Positions 13,043 through 25,700 are shown, numbered from the stretch's first letter. The stretch is DNA of 64,000 nucleotides from Melampsora larici-populina 98AG31 (GCF_000204055.1 NW_006768794.1:1-64000); one strand, 5' to 3'. The notes: generated by a model not told the origin, from the letters alone. Numbers and translations: made by a program.

Positions 13043-15507
13043 GTTGGTCTGTTGATAGGTATTGGTGAATTGATGGTAAGTCGAACTTCCGAAGGCCAAA
13101 GAAACCGATTGGGAAGGTCAAGGTAAGCTAAAGCGCGCCGAGAATGAAGCCTTAGCGAGAGATAGAGGTGTGGATGAACAGATTCAATGGTTTGGATGTA
13201 GGTGATGATTCGGGATAGTATTCAAGAGGAATCAAACGCAGGGATGATGAATGTGTGAGAGGTTAGAGGTGAACTCGAGAGAGGAATGTGAGTTGATTGG
13301 GTAAAATCGAAGATACGATGAGTTCTAGATTGAGTCAGAGTAAGAACTGAAAGAATTATAGAAGTTAAGAGTAAAAGGACGCGAGTGAGCTGATGGTTGA
13401 AGTCGCGCCGAAGTTGATGAGATTGAGGAGGGTGTCGCTTGAGTGAAGTTGTAAGAGCGAGTTACCGAAGTTTGGTATGAGATCAGATGAGTGGTGGGTC
13501 GAAGTTCAACTTTCCTGAAGCCACGCCGGACTTATACAGAGTTGTAGATGAGTTCACAGTCGCAGTCAAACAAGAACAAACTCGAGTTTTAAATATGTAT
13601 GTCTGGTCGAAGGGGTTTTCTCATTAGATAGGGAGAGGAGAAAGATAGAGAGGTGTATCTATGGTGAGAGCAAGAGAATGATGGGTACAGGACTACACAG
13701 AGATAAGAAGTTAACAGACAGCCGCAAGATGACACGCACCAATCATCTGATTTGTACCTGTACTACTACCCTATGTTACGTTGTACCCTAACCGTAGATG
13801 GTAATTTTTAGTTCTTGGCAGTTGCCGAAGTCAGATGGCGATGAAAACACGAGCGCGGTATCTATGTGCGGTAGCCCTCCGATCTACTCCGATATAGCGC
13901 CGGTCTCTTTATTTGAGCGGTGCCGCGAAGAAGGATGTGGGAATGATGATGTTCATGGTCGAACTTTGGCATCGCGCGTAGCCGTGATTGTTTCATTAAA
14001 GTGCGCGTGACGATCCTCGCTTTCAAAGTCTCAGTGCTCCTAGTATGTCTTTTGCAAGGGTTGATGATGTGTAGCTAAAGAACCACCTGAAATCAACATG
14101 GCCCTCTAAGATTTGCTGACGTATGTGTATATATCTGTTTGTTTGTCAATCCCATTGAGAGCATGAGCCCCTTCCAGCTCCCCTTCCCCCTGATGCCTTG
14201 TCGCTTCATCTCCTCTCGTCGCGTCAGGGGCCGACCTACCCACTGAGGTAGATACCATCCTTTCTGACCTCAAGATTGGCCCTTCTAAATATGTACAGAC
14301 TTCGAAGCAAAGAAGCCACGACTTCGGCATGAATTATGTACTCGATCCTATCCTATAGCGTATTCACACCTATCCACCAATCTTGATCGATTGATATGAA
14401 TCATGTTTAAGTAAAGGGTTTGTGCATCATGTCTATAAGTGTCGCGCGTAGCTTTCTTGATAACACCAGCTCACCTAAGCTTTGGAATTCTGGTGACCTT
14501 GACCTGGCGCATGACGCAATCTAGTTAATCATTGACTTTATATACTCGCTTGATCGAGTGTAAGAGCGATTCAAGCATACGTGTTGTGTACTGTGTATTC
14601 AAGTAGCCTGCGTTTCTCGGCTTTTGGTCTTGTCCTAAAACCTTACAGAGTCAAATGTGGTTTCAAGTTCAGGCAAACTTTTTGAATGTCAAAAATCCAA
14701 TGTTGACTCACGACTTGCGAGCCAACTAGCTAGTCAAGTCCATGGTCATGGCCATATTGGGTACCTAAGTTTGATTGCAGAAATGTCAAGCACTTCAGTG
14801 CCCTGCAGTTCAAACTCGTATATCTGTCATCTCTAACCCCATCACCAACCTTGGAAAACCGATCACGCGTGCTTGCTTCATGATCAAAAAAGCGACATTA
14901 GAAACATTGAATCATACCCCATCGCCTTGTAAATTTCGAAAACTTATTGTACGATGGAGCCAGTGGTATAATCCGAATGACATTAGATCTTTCGGCAGTT
15001 TCAACTCTCAAGGAGCAGACTCATGTCCCGATGAATTGGCAGGGACCGACATTTGCTGAAGCAAAACAGGGGGCGTTGTTTGGAAGTTGATCAGTAACGC
15101 GTCGCAATTGGACTCATACCCAAAAGTTAAAGGTCGATCCTAATTGAAACTAAGATCACAGCTAGCAACTCCCGCTTTAATTTACAAATTTTACTGCCCT
15201 TCGTGGAGACTTCTTCGCTTATTCGGTCATGTACATAATACATACTTTGTCAAGCCGGCTGGACGGTATAGTTCCTTAATAAGATTCATTTCAATCATCC
15301 AGGGTTTTTACGTGTTAGAAGGAGGTGGGGCGAAAATCCTTTTGCTCAGTGATACGCGATGATGAAAGAAAAATCCTTCTACTGTTGACGTTCAAGTGAA
15401 AAACGCAAAAACATGAAAGTTGACGGACAATCAGTGTCACCAATCCTAACAAATTTTACACAGGTGCTGAATGTTATGAAGGGAATATCAAAGGCGTACA
15501 ATGTATG
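13043..15507. promoter_or_regulatory. Upstream region of the G1/S repressor gene, then gene-free DNA
   Basis: From 13043 to about 13700 the minus strand is CT-rich (plus strand GAGAGAGG-like), as in long fungal 5' leaders and promoters. From 13750 to 15507 I see only short open frames without splice support or recognisable domains. CGCG-containing words (ACGCG) occur at several places, e.g. about 13380, but I cannot assign them to a factor. Confidence 0.35.
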
Positions 15508-15509
15508 TA

Positions 15510-15598
15510 CAGTCGTTTTCAAAAAGCTTGTCACAATTTCACTGCCAAATCGCTCGAGTTTTACGGGCAAATTTGGACAAGCTTTTTGCAAATGACTG
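15510..15598. mobile_element. Tiny Tc1/mariner-type MITE (89 bp)
   Basis: Begins CAGTCGTTTTCAAAAAGCTT and ends with the imperfect reverse complement (AAGCTTTTTGCAAATGACTG). It is flanked by TA on both sides (15508-15509, 15599-15600). CAGT ends with a TA target duplication are typical of Tc1/mariner elements. The arms are about 32 bp with a short loop, and there is no coding capacity. Confidence 0.7.
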
Positions 15599-15600
15599 TA

Positions 15601-16701
15601 TATGCTCCGGCTGATAGGTCAAGTTTTTGGAAGGAAGCTACATTTTCTTCTTCGACGTGTCGGTTTACTCAGTTGAAGTTCAATGAGTATTTGGGATCAT
15701 GTAATTTCTTTGGGAATAGTTGAGAGGCTCTTTCATGGCTAAACCCTCCCTAGGTTTTCTTGCTATTTACAAGATTAAACACGGGCAATGTGAATTTTAC
15801 ATTTATTTATAGGGTATGTGAGCTCACGATGCTAGACCTGGTCAGTTCAGGTCAGGCATAGATGTCTCATAATGGTCACCAACCGGACCTTACATCGCAC
15901 AAAATGGTTTGTTGGTGTGAATTGATGGTGAACAAGGTTAGTTCAAGAAAAGCGGATAGCATCTACATACATATCCTGAACTCTCTCCTCTGAAAGCCTC
16001 TCAGTTAAGTAGAGGATTGTTTCCAAAGAATTCAATAGAAACCCTTATCTACAATGTCAGTCCTGATGGCTTTAAAGTTGTTTGAAAAGCTATGTAATCC
16101 GCACCGAGGCAAGAGAAATGAGCGTTTGGACCAAATTTTCTGGCTCTGATAGCTTGAGATGCCCTTCTGCATCTGGTCACACTAGATTCCAATGATCCTC
16201 TGGAGCCATCAGTAGGGGGATGTGGATAAATATTTTCCCATAAAGATGTGTCCATGTTGCTAAACAAAGCTTAAATAGTGGGGTTCAAGTCAACCAAAAA
16301 TTGTCCAACATTTTATGCGCTTTGGCCACCCAGCCCTTGAAGTTTATTTTTCAGGAAAATGAATTACAGGAATGTGCTTCCAAGGTGAGGCTTTATGATT
16401 TTGTTTTCCAAATTTAGAGTTTTCGAGTAGCATTTTGATGTAGGGACAGTTGTATTTTCGACATTTTTCCGACTTGAACCCCGCTAATCTGGTCAAGAAG
16501 TAATTAAACAAGAACCCAAAATATTTCCTGTTCTTTTTGACAAAGGATATTACATTTTTGAACTGAGAATATGCATCTCAAGAAAATAGCAAAAAAAAGA
16601 ATCATACAAAGGGTTCATACATTTTTCTAAGAAATCCAGATTTCAAAAAATGTGACTATGTGATGATCAAACTCAAGTGATTTTTAAGAGTCTCAAGAGT
16701 T
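15601..16701. other. Intergenic, no gene seen
   Basis: AT-rich DNA with no supported exon. The ORF at 16049-16267 on the minus strand has no domain or splice support. The segment from 16560 to 16700 probably holds the 3' UTR of the secreted-protein gene. Confidence 0.3.
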
Positions 16702-17269
16702 TTAGTTTTTTTGTCTTTTATTGAAAAAACATTTGAAGAAAGAATTTGTGATTTCAACTTGAAGATTATTCATATTGTTAGGAAAACTGCTGGATCTTTT
16801 GAGTTGATTTCTGTTTGAGAGAAAAGTAGAAAATGAATAAATCAGTTATGTATGATTCTTCTATTCTTTTGAAGTGAATAAAAAATGACCAACCATCCAA
16901 TAAAGGTACAAAGCACATCTTAAGTCCAGATGAAGTATATATGGCTCTAATCTCAAATTGATCAGAATATTGATTTCCAAGTGTAACATAAGGTTTGCTC
17001 ATATCAATTCCGGTAGTGCTAAATGTAGGATTATTGAAATCAAGACTTTCGATTTGTTGAAATAAATTTAATTCTTTATTGAAGTTTTGTTTACAATTTG
17101 AATTGTTTGTTAAATTTCTTGGTGGAATTGAACTCATTATAGTCATCAATCTTTCACATCTTGGTAATAATTTTTTTGAACGACCATTTAAGCTTGATGA
17201 TTCGGTCGTTCTGAATAAAAAGATTATGAGGATTGAATAGATTAAGAATTTTGGTGAGGTTTGAGTCAT
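16702..17269 (-). CDS. Small secreted Cys-containing protein (effector candidate)
   Basis: Start ATG at 17269. Exon 1 (17269-16894) joins exon 2 (16757-16702) in phase 1; 143 aa. The N-terminus is a clear signal peptide (about 1-24; FLIYSILIIFLFRTTES, with cleavage likely before SSS). The mature part has three Cys (RCER, NCKQ, MCFV), and exon 2 adds a fourth (FFKCFF), an even number suited to disulfides. The intron donor GTTGGT is weak, but there is a CTAAC branch site before the TTCAAG acceptor. No domain is recognised. Small secreted Cys-containing orphans are common in rusts, where many act in the host interaction; that role is inference only. Confidence 0.5.
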
Positions 17270-17963
17270 GGTCTTGGTAGGTGTTAGGCTTCGGATAAGG
17301 TGTGGTAAAGGTTCGAAGTTCTCGAGTCAATTGAAAGGAATAATTATACTATCAAAGTTTGTGAAAGAATATTTGATGAAGATGATCAGGAGTAAGGATT
17401 GTATGTATGAACAATCTCCTTGCTGATAGGAGACCGAGAGCCCCATCAATGCCACGTTGTTTTCATGCAATTTCTCGTTTCTGGGTAACATAATGATATC
17501 GCCGTGATGGACTGGAATAATCATAATGTAACGATCCTTCAGGAGTTCGTTCAGCTGTAGACCAAAGATCATACGACCAAGAAGGCCATCCGGGCTGATC
17601 GAAATTCGCACCGTCATATTTGTTGAATTCGTCAAGCTTAGTTGAGACGACGACATTAAAGGACAGGTGACAAGTCATAAAGTCGTCATCACCATGCTTC
17701 GTCGTGTCGATTTATCATAGAAAAGAGATACCATGTCTCGCAGCTGTGCAGTTTGCTCGAAGTCATGAGAATCTGGGTGATCGCATTCTAGCTTAACTAT
17801 TCGAGTTCGTTTCCTTGATTGGATTTTCAACCCACAATGCACACGTAGAAGCGGCTCATTCCTGCTAACAATCGGCTTGATCCTTTTTGGTGTGAGATAA
17901 TCGGTCGCCCACTTGAGAAAAGAAATGCTCCCTGCTTTACGCTATATGAGCATAGCACAACTG
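17270..17963. other. Upstream region of the secreted-protein gene; possible gene relic
   Basis: On the minus strand, 17678-17463 is open from an ATG (MTCHLSFNVVV...) with a Tyr/Trp/Ser-rich composition and could be an exon of a decayed gene. I found no convincing splice partner or signal peptide. The rest is plain AT-rich DNA up to the transposon target site. Confidence 0.25.
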
Positions 17964-17972
17964 AGCAGAAGC
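17964..17972. repeat. Target-site duplication, left (AGCAGAAGC)
   Basis: Nine bases AGCAGAAGC directly abut the left TIR. The same nine bases abut the right TIR at 26669-26677. This fixes the element boundaries to the base. Confidence 0.9.
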
Positions 17973-18266
17973 CAAACTTATATAAGTCCACTCGCTCTGG
18001 CCCCGTCGGTACAAGTACCACGTACCTCCGAGCGCCAGCGAGGGACTTACGCCTAATCCCAAATTTCTCGCGTGAGACTAGACAGGGCTTTTGCCCAAAA
18101 ACTCCAATCTCACTTGCTCAATATTGGTGCTTATCAACTTGTGACAAGCACATAATGAAAATGATGCGCACTAATGCCTTCGTCATTTTGGCACCCTCCA
18201 TTTCCCAACGGCCCATCAGGGGGTCATGATGAAGCCAAAAAACACTTTGGCACCAACACCGGGGCC
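17973..18266 (+). repeat. Left terminal inverted repeat, 294 bp
   Basis: Begins CAAACTTATATAAGTCC and ends CCGGGGCC. It is base-for-base the reverse complement of 26375-26668, and identity stops sharply on the inner side. Confidence 0.93.
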
Positions 18267-18536
18267 AAATTGGTTTACATGTGCCACCATCGCTGCGCGT
18301 CAGAAACGATGGTGCTCGCGAGATAAAATCATTACAGATCAAACAGCAGTTTGCTTTACCCAAGCAAATTCATAATGCATTGCCCATGATAGAACTCGAA
18401 TACGCCATCCAGACAACCAGGGGAATGCTGAGCCTGGATATGACAAATATGTTTTGAATATGCATGATCACCCCACGGATTCTTTAATGACGTACAATAC
18501 CTTGTTCACACCGGGTGCGACAGCCCCATCCATCCT

Positions 18537-19070
18537 TCAGCCAGAGTGATTGGCTTCGGTGGCCAGCTCATCAGCATTGATGTTGAGATCATCTGCCTGA
18601 GCAAAACACCCAGGAAAGTGTGAATACCAGTGCCTATTCCTAGATGTAGCGGAATATATGCTCACCTGGTCCTGGATAAAGGCTCGCCAGACCGCTTCTC
18701 CGTTTCCCGCATCATATATCACCGCTCGCATTTCCATCAGGAGATTTCGAATCAAAGTCCTGGACTCCTCGGTGTTCCCTCGCAGATCGTGTTGTTGGGG
18801 CCTTCGACGGAGGAACCGATGGTCAAGGAAGGTAAAGATAAACCCCCAGACACTCATCGAGCTGGCTTCGATGAAGTGGATGATCTCAACCGTCCGGCGA
18901 AAGGAATAGCTGGTCGTCAAAGCTTGCTGTTCGGCGACAGAACTGGGATAAGGACCACCACCAACTGCGTCCACAAATGTTTGGACACTCAAGCCTTCAT
19001 CTTTGATGAAGCCGGTGATCCTGCCTACAGCACCTTCCAAGTCGAGCAGTGGGTCTTCGTACGGATTCAT
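18537..19070 (-). CDS. Accessory 154-aa protein of the 8.7-kb element, function unknown
   Basis: ATG at 19070 (MNPYEDPLLDLEGAVGRITG). Exon 1 (19070-18666) joins exon 2 (18596-18537) in phase 0 over a 69-nt intron (GTGAGC..CTCAG); 154 aa, no internal stops. It is mostly helical, with FIKDEGLSVQTFVDAV early on, an Arg patch (RFLRRRP) mid-protein, and an acidic tail (ADDLNINADELATEANHSG). The early segment looks faintly like the N-terminal helical part of DUF6589-type proteins, so it may be a separated N-terminal module or a duplicate of one. It could equally be an unrelated accessory protein. It lies head-to-head with the transposase across about 730 bp. Confidence 0.5.
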   Translation of the reverse strand: MNPYEDPLLDLEGAVGRITGFIKDEGLSVQTFVDAVGGGPYPSSVAEQQALTTSYSFRRTVEIIHFIEASSMSVWGFIFTFLDHRFLRRRPQQHDLRGNTEESRTLIRNLLMEMRAVIYDAGNGEAVWRAFIQDQVSIYSATSRNRHWYSHFPGCFAQADDLNINADELATEANHSG

Positions 19071-19797
19071 TGGCCACAGGTAGGTGCAGAACGTCGTCTT
19101 TGGGTCACGGTGCCAAGATTGAAGGAAGGGTGGATGGTTTGATCGGATGGGAACTTTGGACAGGCACTTCCCCTTCAAATGGGGTTCAGATATCTCTCGC
19201 TCCGAATCAGGTTTTGGCTCGTGTTAATGAAACCTGGCACTCATATCACAACTCTTTCGGATTCGAATAGTGTCAAACCTATCCGGTTGGGAGGCCTTGC
19301 ACTATCGCGCGAAAGGTTTATTTTTGCTATAATGTTAGTATATTCCCCTGGTAAGTTTCACCAGGCCTGCAATCCCAATCGGGACTCATTGAACTTGGTA
19401 TCTCGATATTTTGGGACATGACGGCGGCAGCTTCGGCCGACATGTGAGGTTTCGACTGGCGAGGTCGTATTTGCAGCCACAGGGGGTTTAAACATTGCGC
19501 ACACCCGTTCATTCGGACTCAGTGGGCACGATGTATCTGATCAATATGAGACAACTAGTAAAGCACGAGCAATCCTGGATGAATGGACGTGCTTGAATCC
19601 CCATCTCCTGGTAGATGTTCCATGCTAGGTGTCATTGCAAAGAAAACAAAGCGATAGGAGAAAGTGTCACATGGCTTTTATAAGTTGATCATTGTGCTAC
19701 GTGATCGAGAGAGAAAGGACCTCCAGATTCCCATTGGCCTCATCGCAGATTCGCGGTTGCCGAAAGTCTTTGAGATCGTTAGATTGCCCATCGGAAG
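19071..19797. promoter_or_regulatory. Shared upstream region inside the 8.7-kb element
   Basis: Gene-poor DNA between the divergently oriented accessory gene and transposase, presumably holding both promoters. The minus-strand open frame extends upstream to 19178 without an ATG, so the accessory gene could start further up through another exon. No clear TATA box seen. Confidence 0.35.
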
Positions 19798-22707
19798 ATG
19801 CCTGAGGAGTCAAATGAGGACGAGGCCAGCACACTCGCTCGCACTCTCCTGGTGTGCAAATACCTCACCACGCTGGATTTGACACCAAAGCAGTTCATGG
19901 TCACCTTCATGTCTTCTAACCACCCCGATTTAATCTTTCGAAGACGCATGATGAAAGTGGGCAAGGCTTTCAAACAAACCCGTTCGATTGTCCGGAATTT
20001 CGGTCGTTTGTCACGAGGTTGCGCACATGGCCAAGCCAATTGGGAGTCTTTGATTTTGGAAGAGGTTAGTAATTTATAGCCTCTAACTGATTGAAATCAG
20101 GTTTTCATTGACTCAATGGCTACTGCACATACCTATGTCAGGCCACCGATATCGTCAATGCGCAAGACCTACCACGGGGGCATTTTCCAGGCGGAGCATA
20201 TGTCAGTTCCAGAAGGATTACCCCGGACTATTTCAGCAACAGTTCAGAAATACTACGAGACTCCCAAGTGACAATGGGTATGAGCTTTCTGCACTCACTG
20301 CTCAAAAACAAGCTGGCGTTCGGAATGAATCAAGTGCCCCCCGTCACTGACGACAAGGGCGAAAATGTATGTGACCCGATGGATGAATCACAAACTGCCA
20401 GCAATGCGGGGGTAACACGTGGCCTTTTGGATGCACGTGGAACTGTGTTCAATGATCAAGAAGATGAAGGAACAGTTATGTCAATGGAGAACATGGTTTT
20501 TGTTAAGGCATCGGCCGCGGATCAAAAAGCCCTCAAACTTACCAAGGCAAGCCCCCTCTGAACGCTTTTGCTGCAAAAGTTCAACCGCTGATTTTGCGCC
20601 AAACGGCTAAGACAGCTGCCCATCATGATATGTTCGATGATCGCGCAGTCTTGCAACCGCCGTGCCAACGCTCTCCCTTTGGCAAACAGCCTGATGGCGT
20701 ACGCGGGCGGGGTGTCAGTACGAGTGAATGAATGGCTACATAGCCATGGAATCACGCTATCAAGGAAATGCACGCTATCAGCCATGGACCATCTACGCTC
20801 TTTACAAGAACAGCGGATGATGGACGTATTTAAGAGGAACCAGAAACTCTTACCGTTATTGGTGTATGACAATGTTGACATACATTTAAAAATACACAAC
20901 ACACGTGTGGAGACGTCGTCTCGTCTATTCCATGGAACCTGGGGGTTCTATACCGTAATTCGCGCGTGTCTTCAGGCGAAATGTACCAAAGATGTGGTTA
21001 GCCTCGCGGCTTTCCTGGACGCCATGTCTGCCGCAGACCGAAAGACGGTTGGAATCGAATCTTTTTGCCCTAGGCCGGCGGAAGTCGAACATTGGCAAGC
21101 GGTGGTCAAGGCCCAAATATCAAAAGCGCTGAAAGAGTATGTTGCTTACATACCAGGTGCGCCCGAGGCCAGCCTACTGCCGGCGCTGTCAACTCGCCCG
21201 CCTGCAATTGACCCAATCGAGATGCACGTACCCAACATTTTCCTCCGCATGATGGACGCCCCCGATTCATCTGCAGAGGGCGTCTCGCGGGTGCTGGATG
21301 AAGTGATCGCACAGATTGGCCTTGACAAGGCCAAATACGCTGAGAGCCTTTTGGTGGCCGGTGGCGATGTTGGATCCAACCAATTGTTGGAAAGTCTTCG
21401 AACTAAGCGGTTCCCTTCAATTGATTCGGTGGAGGGAATGCAATGGGTATTGTCAATATTCGGTGGGGCCCATACCATGTGGAGCTTCACAAAGGCCCTT
21501 TTAACTCACCATTGGGGACGCCCCGAAAACGGACAAGATTCCGGAGCCTGGAGGACCTTATTTGCTTTGGGCGCCAAATACAAGAAGCCCCCTGCCTCTC
21601 AGGACTTCAACACGATCATGCGCTCATCTCGAATGCTTCACCAAGCCAACCTTGTTCATGCGATCACGTGAGTTTCGTCTTCACCACGCCGTAAGCGTTT
21701 TCCAAGGGCGCTGACGAGTCAGGTTGTATTTCAGCCATACTTTAGCGAAGGATGCAACACTGGACCTGAGCATCGCTGTTGACTGTCAGCGACTCATTGA
21801 TCAGGTATGGCATGACTTCTTCGATGGGACACAGTTAGCTGCAGCAAAGGACCTCGAAGACCCGACTCGACATAATCTGATGTTGCGACTGCGTGATTTC
21901 GCCACTGTTGTCGAAGCGCACGAGGCCACACGTGCAGGCGATATTGGCCGGCTCATGCTAATGTGGAAACAATGGTCGGTAATGGCGCAAGGAATTCAGG
22001 GGCTATCACATTATTCCAGGCACATTCCACGGATTGTATTGCTATTGGAAGAAGACTTACCTAAGGACCTTGCGAATGCTATCAAGCATTCGCTCCTGAT
22101 CCCTTCCAATGAACGGGCGGACCATTGGTTACCCACTGATGAATTCCTCGAAATCAGTATATTCTACCTAAAACGCGTGTATAATAATACGGTGAGCACT
22201 CATCCGAATGGTCACAGCCGGGATACACGATCATCAGCTGACCAACAAACGATTTCGAAATGTAGGGGCATGGCACCGACATCCGACGCCTCACTGATCT
22301 GATCTCAAATTTGATCCCCATGGTGTGTCTAAACGGAAACGTAGCAATATGATGAATTGCATGACTAGCTGACCACTTTGATCTTTCGGCACTTTCAGCT
22401 ACGCAAACTAATGCACTTGTTCAAAACACAATCGGGTCACACGTTGTTATTCCAACCTAACCTCAATCATATCACCGGCCCATCACTACTCTCGTTCCTC
22501 GCTTACGCCAAAGATCACTTGGAGGATGCACCTGGGCGACGAGCATTGGCATCTGTGGGAAATGTCTGGAAAATCGGCGTGGGTACGATGATCAAGCTAA
22601 TCCGTGCTGACCAAGCCGCAGGTCGCAAGTCGCGCTTCCGGTGGGGGGCAGCCGAGGTCCTGTCGTCATGGGACGCTCAGTGTGCTGAATTCCCAGGAGA
22701 GGAATGA
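19798..22707 (+). CDS. DUF6589-type transposase of the 8.7-kb element
   Basis: Six exons join in phase without a stop: 19798-20064, 20142-20546, 20616-21667, 21723-22191, 22266-22322, 22399-22707; 852 aa. Intron 2 uses a GC donor (AAG/GCAAGC). Family signs, from memory of DUF6589 proteins, are ITPDYFS.., MSFLHSLL, the block LANSLMAYAGGVSVRVNEWL with LHSHGITLS, LLVYDNVDIH, GGDVGSNQLL, and WVLSIFGGAHTMWSF. The Asp residues in YDNVD and GGDVG are good candidates for part of a DDE/RNase-H-fold site; that is inference. The enzyme would cut and join the 294-bp TIRs. The 3' end overlaps the convergent helicase gene by 31 bp. The ATG at 19798 is the first in frame; upstream exons are possible. Confidence 0.75.
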
Positions 22708-25700
22708 ACCTGACAAAGTAGCAAGTTATCTCAGTTAACGTTTGAAAGCGCCCCCAACCAATATCCCAATGACCAAATAAAACTCTTACATGAGAATCTG
22801 CGCCCCTTTTGGCCCTTTTGCACAACGGGCGAGGTGCTGGTGGCACCGCGGTTCTTTTAGACGCGGCTGCCTCTCGCTTCGCAGCGGCGGAAGCCGCTGT
22901 GGACTCACGCTTCGCAGCCATGACAGCCTGGCGGGCTTGTTTCGCCTCGTCACGCAAACGTTGCCTTTCGATTTGACCTTGTTCTTTCAGGGCCAAACGG
23001 CGCAAATCGGCTTCCAGCTTATCCTGGGCCTTTTTCGCCGCGGCGGCGACCTTCGCATTGGCCTTTAACTGAGCTGCCTTCCTTCTCTCATCGAGTCTGG
23101 CTTCTTTCGTGGCTATCTTGTGGGCCTCCGCGCGCAGTTTCGACATTCGAGCCCCTTCGACCGAGAGGATAGGTTTAGGTGGCCCCCGAGAAGCAGCCAA
23201 TCTGCGTTCGCCTGCTTTGGTTATCAAAGCGTCTGCTGGAGAGGCGGCTTTCCATTCTTCAAAAGCGTCAAACAGGCACTGGAATTGGCCAGGGATGCAT
23301 TCGGTTACCAGGACAATCGCAATGTCCTCTGGGTGCGCAAGTATGTCGACGTTCTTGGCCAGGACCCAAGCAAGTTCCTGGCCAAAGAAGTCGTCAGGTG
23401 TCAGGTGACTAGGTGAAGGGTAGTGAGTCCGCCATAAACCGGCGAACGAGTCGGTCCATCGTTTTACTAGGCTGATCATCAGAGGGCATACCAAAATCGG
23501 GTCTTCTGAACCGCAAGGAATCGCCACGTGCCTTGTGTCTTTGACCAGGTCCGGGGGCGGTTCAGGCAGACTATCTGCAAGTTCAAGGAGCTCGTCTGCA
23601 TCCATTTCGAGGGCGGAGTCGAAGTTTTCAATGGTCAGGGCAGATTGGGAGAGCCAGAGGGCTTCCGCCTCATCAGGCTCACAGTTCGAGCAGTCGCACT
23701 CGGGCATGTTGGCCTCACGTTGACGGGCCTCTTCATTTCGTACCACCCAGCTATCGTCATCTAATGGAATGTAACCATGCCTGAGAACGATATGCATCAG
23801 GATGCATCCACCATAATTGAGGTTGCCTGAGATATCACTCACCTGAGGTCAACGGCTAGGGCTACCCTTAGACACACAGTGGTGATAGCCAAAGCGTCCA
23901 TTCGGTCGTCGTCGGACATGAGCGCTGTCGAATCGAAATCCTCAATTGAGTTCTTTCCGTTTGTTCAACAGTGTTCGACCAATAAGATTCCTAAACCTCT
24001 CCGCCCATCACGCCCACACCTGCCTGACATCTGGATGCAGTTACAGGGGTCTTGGCGTCCCACTATTACCACCCGTCGTACACGACTCCAATTCTGGCCC
24101 AATCCCAGGGCCAGCGTGCAGCAAATAACGGCCAGCGAGCAAGCAACAAACACTACACCAAATGTAATCTTTACCGGGCGGTAAAGAAAACTACTGACAT
24201 AGAAAAGTCCTGAGGCAACAGGAAGAGAGCTAAAAATCTGAAAAAATATGCACCTTGTTCCTAGATGTTGGGGCGTCATGATGAGTATTTTTTTGTATTT
24301 TACACGCAGATATTGGTTAATGTACTAACAATAAAGGCTGAAAATCATCAAAAACCCACCTGTAACAATACCTGAAATTTGGGTCATGATTATAAAGACA
24401 ATATTTTGTGGTCTAAAAACTTCAATAACTTTTGCAATTCTGCTCCAAATAACTCGATTTTTGGTTCATTCAAAAGCTGAACCATTCTCCTTTACACTTC
24501 ATAATGTCAGCAAGGTGCTATCTAGTCATTTGAACGCTCTACATATGTCCAAACAGTTCTGCATGAATAGCTCTGTAGGACCTTCTTCAGACGGGCTACA
24601 GATGTGATGTCTCAATGAAAAATGTAGAGCAAAGACTCACCTTTCCAATGAACCAAAAATCGAGTTATTTGATTCAGAACTGCAAAAGTTATTGATGTTT
24701 GAAGATTTCAAAAACCTGTCTACAAAATCAAGGGCCAAATTTCAGGTATTGTTACAGGTGGGTTTTTGATGATTTTCAGCCTTTATTGTTAGTAAATTAA
24801 CCAATATCTGCGTGTAAAATACAAAAAAATACTCATCATGACGCCCCAGCATCTAGGAACAAGGTGCATATTTTTTCAGATTTTTAGCTCTCTTCCTGGT
24901 GCCTCAGGACTTTTCTATGTCAGTAGTTTTCTTTACCACCCGGTAAAGATTACATTTGGTGTAGTGAAAGGCCTCGACTGCGGCGATTTTTGCGTTATCG
25001 CCCGTGGTCGCGTGGTAACGCCTAGCAAACTCGGATCGGCCATTCACAGCTTCCGCCGGTTGACCACGTGCCGCATTGATCAGCTCCAAATAGTCTAACG
25101 TGCCGTTTTGAGTGCCAGAGTAGATGAGAGTCGGGGGTATATCACAGGATGGTATCAAAGTGTGATGGGCGAAGAGTGTGCGTAAGGATGATTGCAGCGG
25201 CCGCTTGAAAGTGCGCCGGATGAGGCGTAGTTCCGGCCGGCAGAGTTCGGCACGTACGAAGCGAACATCCCTCTCGTCGAGTTTGAGGTTGATGAGGATT
25301 GTGCTAGTTGCCTGAGGTGTACAAGTAGCCGACATTAGCAAAAGAGGAACCCTATCGGAACCAAGGAACCTCCTGGCCAGCTGGCCGTAGGACGGGTGAA
25401 ACGCTCCGCCATCATGGACCCGAGTCCAGCTGGCCATTTTTTTGGCTTGGCCACTCTCGACGAGGCCCCAAGTATAGACCATGTGGGCCTCGTCGACCAC
25501 ATTGAGTACCAACCAAGTCTGAAAACGCGGGTCCGTCCACATTCGATCGAAAATGTCGCTAGTCAACGCGACTTCTGGGCTCTTATACCACCAAATGAGA
25601 CCATGATATGTCAGTCTACAAAATCTAAGCACGGAAGTAAGGCGAGATTTAATACCACATAGACAAATGTGTAATGTCCTTGAAGAATTGCATTACATGT

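Noticed and set aside
15413..15723. Overlapping ORFs around 15.4-15.7 kb
   Set aside because: They run through the small mariner MITE palindrome and have no protein-like features.
20101..20141. Alternative acceptor at 20100 for transposase exon 2
   Set aside because: It leads to a TGA after about 57 codons, whereas the acceptor at 20141 opens the conserved ITPDYFS...MSFLHSLL frame.
22790..23764. Long open frames on the plus strand opposite the helicase C-terminal exon
   Set aside because: They are shadows of the GC-rich, Ala/Lys/Arg-coding helicase exon; no splice logic or domains of their own.
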